A stretch of 64,000 bases of DNA from Golubevia sp. BC0850 (Eukaryota; Basidiomycota; Exobasidiomycetes; Golubeviales; Golubeviaceae): assembly GCA_012976225.1 (NCBI GenBank), contig JAAVVG010000003.1, positions 186,001-250,000 on the forward strand, written 5' to 3'. The notes beneath the pieces were generated by a model. It was not told the origin of the DNA. It searched no databases and worked only from the letters and a program-made list of their open reading frames with translations. Of this stretch, positions 10,377-21,540 are shown in pieces (position 1 is the stretch's first letter; the number at the start of each line of letters is the position of its first letter). A program made the position numbers and the translations under genes.

Positions 10377-12570
10377 ATGTCACTCAAGTTGAATGAATTC
10401 GACTTAGATTCACCACCATCCGATCCAGTCTCTTCCCTCAACTTTTCACCTTTTGATTCAATTTCATCTGACACCAACAACGATGCTTCTGCTTCTACTT
10501 CTTCAAGTAGTCGAACCTATCATCTTCTAGTCTCAAGTTGGGATTCAACCTTAAGACGATATAGAATTCAAATAACTCCTTCAGAAACTCAAGAACTGGA
10601 TCCACAGACACCGACGCAGCAGAAAGTTGAAATCTTGAATGAATTCAAAGCTGAAGCCCCAATCTTGGATGCTTGTTGGATAAATCAGAACACTGTAGCA
10701 AGTGGTGGAATAGACAGGAGAGTTAGACTGTGAGTGTATACACATCCAAGAAAGGTTGTTAATGATCTTGTATCAGATTTCATTTACTTCTCGGATGGTG
10801 GTAGTGGATGATGGCGGGTCAAGAAGAAAGATTCATGGCTTGGGTCAAGAGTCGTTTGGAAGTGTCATCAGATAGAAACCGATTGGTAGATGAATTTTGA
10901 TTTTAGGTAGAGAAGGTCTTGTCTCCTCTGAAAAGGGATGAGGCAAGTGGAACAAGGTAGAGAAAAGGCTTTTTGGCTGAACGTGAGCAGAAGGCAGGGA
11001 AAGTAAGGGAGGACATGCTTGAGAGTAGCAGAAAAGGACTTCTTGGACCTACTGATGTCAGAGGAAGCTAGAAGGAGGAGGCTTGAAGAGTGCCTAGGAG
11101 ACATGAAAAGGATGAAGGTAGACCAACCCTCTCCTCTCTTTCGACTTGCAGCTCTATCCCTCCTTCCTTGACTTTCAGTGTCTATCTTGTCAACGATTCC
11201 TCGTTCCTTAAAGTCAGCTTGGTCTCTCTGATGCTCCTCAAATCTCACACCTGACTCTTTCTCGTCTCCCATCTCCCCTCACAGTCACAACCTCCAAACC
11301 TCTCAATCTCAAATCTTAGGGAAACACAAAGCTCCAATCTCTAGAATTCGTTATCATCCAAAAAACAACCTTCTCTTCACAACTTCCTGGGATTCAAGTT
11401 TCTCAATCTACGCTCTCGAAAACCTTGAAGCTCCAGAATTGTTGGTGAATTTAAGTTTACCAGATAAGGTTTTAGCCATGGATTTGAGTTGTTCTGCTAA
11501 TCCTAAATCGATGATTCCAGATAATGAAAATGGAGATGGAGATGGAAATGAGAATGAAAATGGGAATGGAGATAGAATAGTAATAGGTATGACAGGTAGA
11601 ACCGTTCATATTTACAAGATCAATGATTTAGCTAAAGCAGCTAGAGAGAGTAGAGGTAAAAAAAAGCAAATTCAAGAAAGGTTAGGAGGAGAAGGGGAAG
11701 CAGAGGAAATGGAAAAAGAATTGAAGAAATTGGAAGATAGTGAAAAAGAGGATTTCAAACCTGAACAGAGAAGGGAGAGTAGTTTGAAGTTTATGTTGAG
11801 AGATATTAGGTGTATGCCAAATGGTGAAGGTGAGTCGTTCTTTTATGATTTCTTCTGAGCTTCCAAAGTTTGTCTTGTCATGTAGAATTTGGTTCGATGT
11901 GGATAGAAGGTCTCTTTGAGGGAGTCTAACTTCTTTTGCCTCCCTTCCCTTTTCTTACTTTCTTTTTCTTCTTCTTAACCTTTTCAGGCTACGCAACTTC
12001 CTCAGTAGAAGGACGTATAGCAGTAGAATTCTTTGATCCCTCTCCAGAAATCCAACAAAAGAAATATGCATTCAAATGTCATCGTCAAACGATTCAAGGA
12101 ATCGATACCGTTTATCCAGTCAACAACATTTCTTTTCATCCAAGGCATGGAACTTTTCTTTCTTTAGGTGGAGATGCAGTCCTTTCAATTTGGGACGCTT
12201 TGGCAAAGAAAAGAATCAAACAATTCCCTAAATTCCCTAGTCCTTTGACTTGTGGTGGGATCAGTTGGGATGGATCTTTAATGGTTATAGCTAGTGGAGG
12301 TGAAAATATTGAGGATACTAGAAGTGAAGGTATTGGGAAAGGTGAAGTTGGAGGAATGGGTCAGGGAGGAGAAGGGAAGGTTAAAATCACTGTGAAAGCA
12401 GCTTGGGAGGATTGCTTGGTGAGTTTCTTTTGGCAAAGATCTGGGTTTGGATTCTTGGGTTGTTAGTTCCGGATGACCGGAAATCCAATTTACTTACCCA
12501 CTCTTCTTCTCTCTTTGCTATCTTAAAGCCAAAAGCAAAGCCCTCGACGGCCCCAGCTCCATCAGCCTAG
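10377..12570 (+). CDS. BUB3: spindle assembly checkpoint WD40 protein Bub3
   Basis: Kinetochore beta-propeller that binds GLEBS motifs of Bub1/BubR1 and phosphorylated MELT repeats. Four exons: 10377..10729, 11285..11829, 11988..12418, 12529..12570; 456 aa, phases consistent. Diagnostic stretches are LLVSSWDSTLRRY, LDACWINQNTVASGG, RRESSLKFMLRDIRC, EGRIAVEFFDPSPEI, KKYAFKCHRQ and DTVYPVNNISFHP. The tail KPSTAPAPSA parallels the short Pro/Lys tail of other Bub3 proteins. It is longer than the usual ~330 aa because of inserts: a Ser/Thr-rich N-terminus, a Gly/Asp/Asn/Glu repeat followed by a very charged Lys/Glu segment in the middle (exon 2), and a Gly-rich loop at the end of exon 3. The last intron ends in TTAAAG. 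Its stop codon is 19 bp from that of the P450 on the other strand. Confidence 0.94.
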
Positions 12571-12589
12571 ATTCAAAAGGGTTAGCTCG

Positions 12590-14878
12590 TCAAAAACTTC
12601 TGCAATTCTCTTTCCTATCTTCAAATGGGAGAACCAGAAGTAGAAAATAGTTTGTATTTTGGGCGAGAAATTGACCGAGACAAAGCTGTTTGGAAATAGA
12701 ATAGAGTATCAGAAATTAGTCCAAGAAATGGAGTGGAGACTGCAAAAAACCCTTGTGATCGTCAAGGTAGCGAAATGAAGGAAGGAACTCACTCTTGGAC
12801 CGTGGTTGAAGGAATGGAACAAAGCAGATCCTAGATTCTTATGGACTTTTCTCCTAAGATTTCTCTTCGATGAATCGTTCTGGTTTAAACTTGCAGCAGT
12901 CTGGAGAAGATAGAAGATCGAAGTGAGGTGCGTCAGCCTACGAGACGGTTGCTATCTCTTCAGTCCGAGACTTGAGAATCAAGACTCTCACCTGGTCCCC
13001 AAACTTCGGGAGTACGAGTCATGACATAGTCACTCCAAGAAACAGTTTCACCTGCTTTTACTCCGATGTCTGGCAGCCTATCTTGGAGACCTCCTTCCTC
13101 GACCATGGTAGATTTAGACATGTCGAATCCTTTTTGTTGATATGGTTTGATGATATCGTCTTTCAAAGCTTTCTTGATGTTCCTTGCCACTGTTGAGTGT
13201 GAACTGAGGAGAGGAGAAAAGCACAGCATCGAAAAGGGATCAGTCAATTAAAATAGTCGACACCCAAAAAAGGAGAGAACAGGCATCGCCACCTAAATAA
13301 AAGACGATCCTCAGCCTCTCTCGAACACTCACCTGCCGGGTGCAATCTCGTGGCTTCGTAGAAGACGCCTTGTAGATATGGAAGAGATTTGATGTCGTCG
13401 TGATCCATCATTCTGCCCTCTAGAACCGAATCGATCTTCTCGCGGATCTTTGGGATGACCCTGAACAACAGGAACGTTAGAACGAGGTTAGATGGGCTCA
13501 TCTTTTAACTTCCTTTTAGGAAACAACTCACTCAGGATTCAAGAAGAGCTCGTAGAACCCCCATCCTAAGGTTTGAGCGGTCTAGAAAAAGATGTAGAGA
13601 GAAAGGGCGAGAGAGAAAGGGTGAGAGAGAGAGAAAGGGTGAGAGAGAGAGAAAGGGTGAGAGAGAGAAAGGGTGAGAGAAAGAAAGGGTCAAGTCGGCT
13701 GGTCCACCCATTAAGCATTCTCCAGGTTCGATTGTTGATACTTACGGTGTCACGTCCAGCAATCAAAAAGTTGATGACGCAAATTCTCAATTCTTCTCTT
13801 TCACCTCCCTTCTCCATAAACAGATCAAGGAGGTCCTTTCTTAGGTTCCCTTCGTTCCTTCCATAGGCTTCCCCAGATGCTAATAATTGAGCGTTTCTCT
13901 TTATTTTGGCATCGATCAAATCGTAACAATAATCCTCAAGGAACTTGGTTGCTTTTCTCATTTCACGTCCTTCTGTAGACCACATTTCAATCAGCTTAGC
14001 CATCGGGTTCGAAAGTCGGCTGTCCATCACCAGCTGAGCGAAATCGAAAGCGTCGGCGAAGGGTCCAGAGGGAGCGAGCTGAACGGGATCGGAACTGTAA
14101 GAAAGGGCGAAGTCAAGAAATGTAAGATTAAAAAGAGTGGAAAGAAAGCTATCGAGGAGTCGCCAGAATCCAGATACGTGACGAGACTCACGGCAAGCAT
14201 CCCACAGTGGTACTGAAAGCCATAGTAGCAAACGAACTGAGATTAAAGCTGAAGAAGATGTCTTGTAGATTGACTTCTTGACCCTTTTCTACCAAGTTTG
14301 TCATCAAACTGTTCAAAGTTGTCAGATCTCCGTGAACGGTTTCTTGAACGTGGTTTCTGAAGTTCAATACAAAGAAGATGTTGGAGGCCAGCTTTCTTTG
14401 AGCTTTCCAAACTTGATATTTGAACCCGATTAATGTAGGTAGGCTGGAGTTTGGTGACAAGAGGAGGTGAGAATCCACTTTTTGTCTCTCCAAGATCCAA
14501 AGACACTGAACTCACATGGTTGATGTAAATAAATCTACCGCCAAAGACAGGTACACTGGCTGTCCAGGGAAGGGCTCCTTTGGTGAGAGTCTTCTGATGT
14601 CTCTAATACTCAACAAGCAGTCTTACTTTCTTGTTGGCGACCGTCATCAACCAAGGCGTCGATCCTATCGATAGGTAAGCTTTCGGAGATGAAAGCTCTG
14701 AACGAGTTGCAACGAAGAGCAGGCGATCATTGTAGATTAGCGAGAGAGTGATAAGAATTACGATTGAAACCCCTAGACTCAAAGCCGAAGTGGATTGTGA
14801 GGCTAAGAAGGGAGAGAAGGAGTTGGCCTTGAGGGTCGAGTTGGCTAGAAATGAAGACACTGATGAAGCTTGAGACAT
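12590..14878 (-). pseudogene. cytochrome P450 (CYP52/CYP63-like), apparently decayed
   Basis: Family hallmarks on successive exons: KAQRKLASNIFF (helix C), 14094..13746 with FAFDFAQ-like ADAFDFAQ and AGRDT, 13581..13532 (TAQTLGWGFYELF, helix I), 13460..13333 (YEATRLHPA, ExxR), 13189..12992, 12900..12793 (CKFKPERF, then SFNHGPR), and 12685..12590 (LCLGQFLA, heme Cys). Two defects are visible. Exon 12900..12793 has one base too many to join its neighbours: reading in frame from FKPERF meets a stop, while SFNHGPR lies in another frame. About 40 residues normally between the N-terminal region and helix C are not found, and the first exons (near 14878 and 14590) do not join cleanly. Either a recent pseudogene or an assembly error plus missed exons. 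The intron at 13582..13745 is filled by a GA minisatellite. Confidence 0.62.
13604..13690. repeat. GA-rich minisatellite
   Basis: About four imperfect tandem copies of an 18-20 bp unit, 'gtgagagagagagaaagg', inside the helix I intron of the P450. Each unit contains a GTGAG-like donor core only on the non-coding strand, so it is not obviously tied to splicing. Unspaced, direct and purine-only, hence not a CRISPR. Confidence 0.8.
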
Positions 14879-16891
14879 GATCGTTCGAGACTTGAAGGAG
14901 AGCGGAGAGGAAGATGGAAGAGGAAAAGGAGAGATTGGGACATGTCCCTTTTATATAACAAAGGCTCGGCTTTTCGAAGGGATCTCTTCACGATGGCAGT
15001 AGAGACCCGCGTCCTCGTTGGACCAACATCCTGAAAAATGCAAGAAGCGTCACAGGACAGCAATAGGACAGCTCTCCTTCGAGAGCTAAAGCTAAAGCCC
15101 GATCTGTGAGACTTCGGTCTTGTCTTGGTGTTTTGACTTTTGTCCCGTATTCTTCCAGCAGGCTAAGAACCTTCAATTTATGTAGCCTTCAAGTTTCAAA
15201 AAATGGGGATTGCTAGCGACGCGTGACGGAAGTCTTCACACCCCTGGCTTAGTTTCATTTCGTTGTTCGTTCCTCTTGCCGCTTGCTGATCTATGAATGC
15301 ATGAAACCTGGTAGTGGTGAGAGGTCTTCAGACTCTGTCATCCCTCGATGGGTACCACTCGTTTCCTCCTGGCTTGAAGGCTAGGTAGCTTCTTCCACTC
15401 TCTTTCTTGCTTGTGCCTTCGTTTTGGAGCGATCAGCCATGACAAATGCATTCCTCAGCTTTCTGAATCTTCCACTTGATCTGTGTGATTAGACTAGAAA
15501 AGCAGAATCTGATGGATGTCCCGACTTCTCGAGACCGAGCTCCTCTTTGCTCCTTCAAAAACAGAGAACCAGTGAAGATTGCGAAACTCGCTTGAACACA
15601 AAGTAGTGAAAGTAAAGTTACAAAACCGACTTCCAAATGGGAAGGAGACAGATTGTTCAGCTGTGGGCATCTATGGGAGAGATTTTGATAGAAAGAGAAA
15701 GCTTTAGGACAATCAAAGCACATGTTGATTCCGATCAGTGAGGAGGGTCGAAGAAGTGCTCAGTGACTCCCTCTGAAGCTTTTAAGGGGCTGAAGTGGTT
15801 TCTTCCAGTATCAGAGATTGTAACGTAGTGATCTCCAGCTGAAGCATGGTCCGAGTCGACTCCTCCGTGCTCCATCACCGATGCCCTCTCTATTCTCTGG
15901 TATACACATTGTCCCTATGAATCTAAGTTTTCTAGCTCTCAATGCAACCATCGCAGGGAAAGCAATGCTAGGAGAACAAGCATCACAGCCCAGAGTCGAT
16001 GCACTCACTCTGATCTCCAAGCCCGCGCCGAATTTGATCATGATTTACTACCACTGAATGAGTACATCAATCACCAGCTTATCTAAACACCATACTCCAA
16101 TTTTCAGTGAGAATCTTCCTTCCAAGCAAACTTGACCTGCTGGGAAAATTAGACGCTAAAGATGAGTTGACGCAAGCGCGGACTTTCAATCGTTGTTCCC
16201 CCAGTGCTTGAGGTTCGGACGTTTGAACAGGAATTTTCAGCCATTAGAGATCCATGATAAATGATTTGAAAGACTCCTTTCACTAGAAAACAGCAAGGGG
16301 TGAAGCTCGGTAGCCGATAGCCAGTCGATCATCCCTTGTTCTCTTGTTTTGGATTCCTTTCTACATCTACCCGTCATTCCTATGAGATAATAAGCCCGTT
16401 GAATCAATTCCGTCCTTTTCCGGGGCCCACTCTTGAAATGCATTATGGCTGAGAAGTAGGCAGGCCTGTGTCGTCGTAGACCTCACGCTGAAAGTTGAGA
16501 TATTGATTCCCATTGATTCTCATTGACTTTTCTTGACAAATTTTGACATTTCCACATTGATCCTTATTGACCTGCTTAAAATGATCGAAATGATCGCTGA
16601 GAACTTTTAAAAGTGAAGATTTCCCAGCAAACGCTCTTTCTTTGCAGACTTTCTCCCACTTTTTTACGATACTGACGGTTTCTAGGTCAAAAGAACGATA
16701 TTCAGCTAATGTTTTTCACTAATCAATAAGAAAAGAGGAAGCCTCTGGAGGCGAAATGGTCTTTTGGGGGCTGTCTTGACGAGAATCGAGAATTCGTAGA
16801 GACAAAAAGTCATTAACCAACTTTGCTACGACCACTAACAAATCTTGCTTTCCTAACCAAAGTCTCTCAGCACCTGCAAGCTCCCTTCAAA
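14879..16891. other. gene-poor stretch
   Basis: Two kilobases upstream of the P450. Minus-strand open frames at 15433..15723 (with a hydrophobic run), 15811..16041 and 16237..16443 do not join into a credible protein and match no family I recognise. Apart from the TTGAC array near 16.5 kb I see no structured element. Confidence 0.45.
16502..16571. repeat. 10-bp periodic TTGAY array
   Basis: Seven TTGAT/TTGAC cores in about 70 bp, the first five spaced at 10 or 11 bp, so they face one side of the helix. The same core, inverted, dominates the array at 18215..18360. Confidence 0.7.
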
Positions 16892-17622
16892 ATGGCCAGG
16901 AAATCAAAGAACGAAGCATTACTGATCATTCATCCTCCTCAAAAGTGGCTTCTCATCGTGGATACCGTCAGCGAGGAAAGAGCTGCTGTGCTTGCTGACC
17001 GAACCGTCAATCACTCTCCTCAGCTTCTCTCTTTCTCTCTTTTTGCTCTTTCATTCTAATCTCAAGCATTCAGACCACCATTTTCTCAAATCCAAAGCGC
17101 CTTTGAGATGGAGAGGGACTCGTGAAGCTTGCATTGTGGTCCTCCGTTAACATCCAATCTCTTACCCGCTCTTTCTCTCTTGCTTCACTTTTACCTGCTC
17201 TGGAAATTGCTCTGTGAGTCGGAATAGACTTACCAAGGTTGTTTTGGGTGTTTACCGGGTTTGGGGAAGAAGCAAGAAGGATCGCGGAAGCGAGTAGGAG
17301 GGTGGTGTCTATTGGTTCCCTGGCCACTAATCCTCACTTGGATTGCTACCAGAGGGAACAAGCGGGAGATATGGACCTTGAAGAAGCAATAGTCAGACAT
17401 AGAGGAGCGGTAGACCCTTTGCATAACTACTTGCCTCCTCCTCCTCCTCCTTCATCCCTTCAGACAATCCTTCTCAGATCAATCTGGGCTGGAATCAGTG
17501 AGTGGATCTTATCCAGTAAATTCAGGAGAAACTCCGTTCTTGAACTGGCCGGGTGGGGAAGTCGGGAAAGTGAAAGGAAGATAGAAGAAGTCAGGGAGGA
17601 GGGGCAGAGGCCAGATCGATGA
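16892..17622 (+). CDS. uncertain hypothetical gene
   Basis: Two open stretches could be exons of one gene. 16892..17059 starts with ATG (MARKSKNEALLIIHPPQ). The 3' part of 17239..17622 includes EARRIAEASRRVVSIGS, a run of seven prolines and SIWAGISEWILSSKF, ending in stop. Splice sites linking them could not be fixed with confidence, and I do not recognise a family. It lies between the two TTGAC arrays (16.5 and 18.2 kb), which could make it cargo of an element or be coincidence. Confidence 0.25.
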
Positions 17623-18214
17623 GACACAAGGGGAAGTCACTGAAAAGCAGGTGGGATTGTCTTTTAAAGAATCCAGAAGTCTCTTACCTCAGCTTTAGAG
17701 CTTGGATTGATTTGTTGAAATCGTGAAGGACGAGCGACCTTCTTTTCCCATCTGCCTAGAGGATCATTTCAACTCACCTCCTCTCTCCAACTTCTTCTCC
17801 TTCTTTCTCAGCTCGGACATCTGGTCTTCATTTTATCAATTCTTTCTACAACATCTCGTGTGGTAAATTAGCCTCTGTTAGTGTCTTGCTCTTGCTTGTT
17901 TCACAAGTCACTTCTAGCTGACTATATGCTGTCCACATCATTTCAACGCTCAACAGTACGTCTTCAATTTCTTGTGAGTAATAATTGAGCTTTTCTCTTC
18001 TCTTTCTGTCTGTTCTCCAGGAAACTTTTGTTCCTCCATCTCCTTTTTGTCTTCTCTCCCTGTATCTCTCCCCTCCAACTTCCAAGTCTTTTGTCCTGCC
18101 TTCTTCTTCACTTTTGTAGCTTCATTAACTTCATATAACGAATGAATTAACATTAAATCAATTTATTCACTAGTTAAAAGCGAAGGAAAAGGGGAGAAAT
18201 GGGCTTTTCAAGAA

Positions 18215-18286
18215 AGTCAATAAAAGTCAACAAAAGTCATTGGGATTTTTCACCGAATTATTGACTTTTGTTGATTTTTATTGACT
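18215..18286. repeat. long imperfect hairpin of TTGAC/GTCAA motifs
   Basis: A 25-nt left arm (18215..18239) made of AGTCAAYAAA units pairs with a 26-nt right arm (18261..18286) of TTGACTTTTG-type units with about one mismatch; loop about 20 nt. Within each arm the unit recurs every 10 bp. Confidence 0.8.
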
Positions 18287-18290
18287 CTGA

Positions 18291-18360
18291 TGTTGACTTT
18301 TAATGACTTTTTGAAGTCAATACTTATCAAAAAGTCAATAATTGTCAAGAAAAGTCAACA
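18291..18360. repeat. second TTGAC hairpin with perfect 11-bp ends
   Basis: The segment begins tgttgactttt and ends aaaagtcaaca, a perfect 11-bp terminal inverted repeat, with further inverted TTGAC motifs inside. It starts 4 bp after the first hairpin, so the two form a compact palindromic block about 420 bp upstream of the citrate synthase ATG. Confidence 0.78.
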
Positions 18361-18780
18361 TTTCAACTTTACTGAGGTAATACCTTGGGCTAGTCTAGGA
18401 TTTTCTGGAACAAACATGCTATATAGGATCTACTGAAAATCACCCTGCAGACGACTCTTGGTGGGTTGACAAAAAGTCACCGCCGTCCGATGGATCTGAG
18501 ATTTGTGAGAGAGACTGCTTTCCCCCCCCCCCTGATCTACCCCAAAGTCTTGTGACCAACTTGTTCAGAAGAAAAGATACACAGCCGGTTGTATGAACAC
18601 GATTTTACGTTGGAATGCTTACATTTATCAACGAGACCGGTTGCTGAGGACACGGCTCTCTCCGATCGACGAGAATGGCAATCTCGAATGCGATCTTCTT
18701 CCTTTCTTCCTTCCTTCCCGGACCATCACTCCTCTTTCCCTTCAATCCCTACATCCTTCTCATCCATCTCATCCATCATT

Positions 18781-21164
18781 ATGCTATCCTTAGGTGCTCG
18801 TTCCACTCTAAGAGCTTCTCGTTCTTCTCTCTCGACCGCTTCCACAGTTCGTTATGCTTCAACCAAATCTTTAACTCAAGCAGTTGGTGAAGTTATTCCA
18901 GAAAAGCAAGAGAAGTTAAAGCAACTCAAGGCAAACTACGGAGATGCTTCCCTAGGTGACATTAAAGTCTCAGGTCTTTTAGGTGGAATGAGAGGCTTAA
19001 AAGTCATGCTTTGGGAAGGTTCAGTTCTAGATGCTGATACTGGAATCACTTTCCATGGGAAATCAATCCCTGACTGTGAGAAGGTTCTACCAACCGCTAA
19101 GGATCTAGGTCACCAAGGAAAGGAAATGCGTGAGTAGAATTGGTGAAAGTGAGGTGGGAAGAGTTAACAATCAGATCGAAGGAGCTGTGTTGGGGGTAGG
19201 ACGAAACAGGAAGAAACCTGGCAGAGCCTTCAATCCTTCAAACTCATCTTTTGTAGCCGCTTCTTTCGAAAACCTTTTCTAGTTATCATGATACTGATAT
19301 TTTTTGAATGCTCTTTCCATGCGTATCCTTTTCAACCTGATAGTCCCAGAATCCATGCTCTGGCTACTCCTCACCGGAAACGTCCCAACCGTCGATGAAG
19401 TTCGTGGACTCTCCGAAGAATTAGCTGCTAAGGGAAAGCTACCAAGCTACGCTGAAAAAATCATTGACTCTTTCCCAAAGACTATGCGTGAGTACACAAG
19501 CTTGTTGAAGTTTCCGAGGAGGGACGAGTGTTTTTTGGGGCAGGTGGAAGGAAGAAGTTGGAAGCAGTAGATGTTAGCTGAAAGGAATTCCGAAATCTTC
19601 CGACAAGAGATTGAATAACTCAAGAATAGAAATTGGATCATCTAGGCTACAGTCTTGAGCTGCTGCCCATCATTCCCTTGCTCATTTCCCTTCTGATGCT
19701 AACATCCTCTCCTCCTTCCCTCTCCAGACCCAATGACCCAATTCGCTGCTGCCGTCGCTTCCCTCAACCACGATTCCAAGTTTGCTGCCGCCTATACTAA
19801 GGGAATCAAGAAATCCGAATACTGGGTCCCAACTCTCGAAGATTCCATAGATCTAGTCGCTAAGCTCCCAGCTATCGCTGCCAGAATCTACTACAACGTT
19901 TTCGGACGTGGAGATGGAACCCAAGCTATTGACCCAAAGCTTGATTTGATCGGAAACTACACCAACATGATTGGATATGGTGGAAACGAGGGAATGACTG
20001 ACTACATGAGACTTTACATTGCTATTCACGGAGATCATGAAGGTGGAAATGTTTCTGCTCACACCGCTCGTGAGTATCTGTATTCGTTAGGCGGAAGGAA
20101 ACGAGAATTTAGAATCGAGAGGTGCTGGGAGATAGAGTAAGACGATGTTCTTGGGGCTGGAGGTTGGAGAGCCTGAAGAATCGAAGATCCGAAACTGATA
20201 ATTCTTCCTTTACCCTTCTCCCCCCTTTCTTCCTAATCAGACCTTGTTGGATCTGCTCTTTCAGACCCATATCTGTCCTACTCTGCCGCTCTTCTCGGTC
20301 TAGCTGGTCCTCTCCACGGGTGAGTTTTCAAGCCGAAAGAACAGGATATTTTGAGCTTTGTTCGCTGCCAATCCAAGCTTGGATCCCCATCTCGTCTCTT
20401 CTCTCAAGTTCTCAAACCCGGAAACGAGGGCTTGGAGATAGCTCAAAAAAGAATCAAGTGGCATACACTCATTTTCTGAGAGAAATTAGAACTCGCACTA
20501 ATTCTTCCCTCTCTCTTTTGCTTCTCCCTGCCTTCCTTATATTCTTCTTCGACATCAGACTCGCTAACCAAGAAGTTCTCGGATGGGCCCTTGCCATGCA
20601 AAAGGCCGTTGGTGATGATATGAGTGACGAGAAGATCAAGGAATACCTTTGGTCTACCTTGAAGAGTGGACGTGTTGTCCCAGGGTGAGTTTGCATTTTC
20701 TGATTCTGACTGGGAGGCAATGGAGGCAACAGGAACGAGCTCTTATTCGGCGGGAGACATCTTCTAACTCTGCTCTTCCTCTCCCTCTCCCCTCTAGATA
20801 CGGACACGCCGTTCTCCGTCAACCAGACCCACGTTTCACCGCTCTATCTCGTTTCTGTGATACCCGCCCAGAACTCAAGGATTCCAAGATTGTCGAGCTA
20901 GTCAAGCGTGTCTCTCAAGTCGCTCCAGGAGTTCTAACCGAACACGGAAAGACCAAGAACCCATTCCCAAACGTCGACGCTCAATCCGGTTGCGTTCTTT
21001 ACGAGTACGGAATGTCCGAGTTCAAATACTACACGGTCGTCTTCGGAATCTCAAGAGCTCTTGGTGCTCTACCACAGTTGGTCATGGACAGAGCCCTCGG
21101 AATGCCAATCGAGAGACCCAAGAGTATGAGCATGGCTTCCCTAGAAGCTTTCCTCAAGAAGTAA
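18781..21164 (+). CDS. CIT1: mitochondrial citrate synthase
   Basis: Condenses acetyl-CoA and oxaloacetate to citrate in the TCA cycle. Six exons: 18781..19129, 19344..19487, 19728..20069, 20241..20319, 20559..20684, 20798..21164; 468 aa, phases consistent. The N-terminus ([18 protein letters not shown]) is a typical Arg/Ser mitochondrial presequence. Catalytic residues are present: His in GPLHGLANQE (about 304), His in YGHAVLR (about 350) and Asp in PNVDAQSG (about 407). [16 protein letters not shown] and [10 protein letters not shown] confirm the eukaryotic type. The residue two after the catalytic Asp is Gln, where most citrate synthases I know have His (VDAHSG). Codons are richer in C-ending forms than in neighbouring genes, as expected for high expression. 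2-methylcitrate synthase is a related alternative and cannot be fully excluded. Confidence 0.93.
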
Positions 21165-21540
21165 ATTAAGTGCTAAAATTAAATGGTTCAATTCAAGCTC
21201 TTGTTTAGTTGGATCTTGAAGATCTCTTCAAAACTTGATATTGGTCGACTCCTTCATTCTGTTCTCTCCCTTGATCAAAAATCCGTAACCGTTTCTCTCC
21301 TTTGCTTTATACTTCTTCCCCTACTCCTCTTTTCATCCTTTGTCTTTCTCAGTTTCTCGCTCTTTCTCCTCGTAATCAAAACCTATAAACCTCGAAAAGT
21401 TCACAAACATCTCCTTTGAAATGAAATAGAATACGACTCTCTCTCTCCTTTGTTGCGACTTGTGACATTCTCCCAACAGCTCAGAGCCTTCTATACGTGA
21501 ATCGTATTCGTGAATTGCGGTCTATGATCAAAATTGAAAT

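Larger units (their letters stand above)
17623..18780. other. intergenic, citrate synthase upstream region
   Basis: AT-rich in the middle, with the hairpin pair at 18215..18360 and a run of about 11 C's at 18522..18532. No gene is seen. The open frame that runs into the citrate synthase start from 18589 is upstream of the natural presequence and is probably leader. Confidence 0.5.

Noticed and set aside
13604-13690. Possible CRISPR-like direct repeats.
   Set aside because: The units are contiguous without spacers, purine-only, and lie in an intron of a fungal gene: a simple minisatellite.
18589-18780. Upstream extension of the citrate synthase reading frame.
   Set aside because: The sequence before 18781 lacks mitochondrial presequence character, whereas [16 protein letters not shown] at 18781 is typical.
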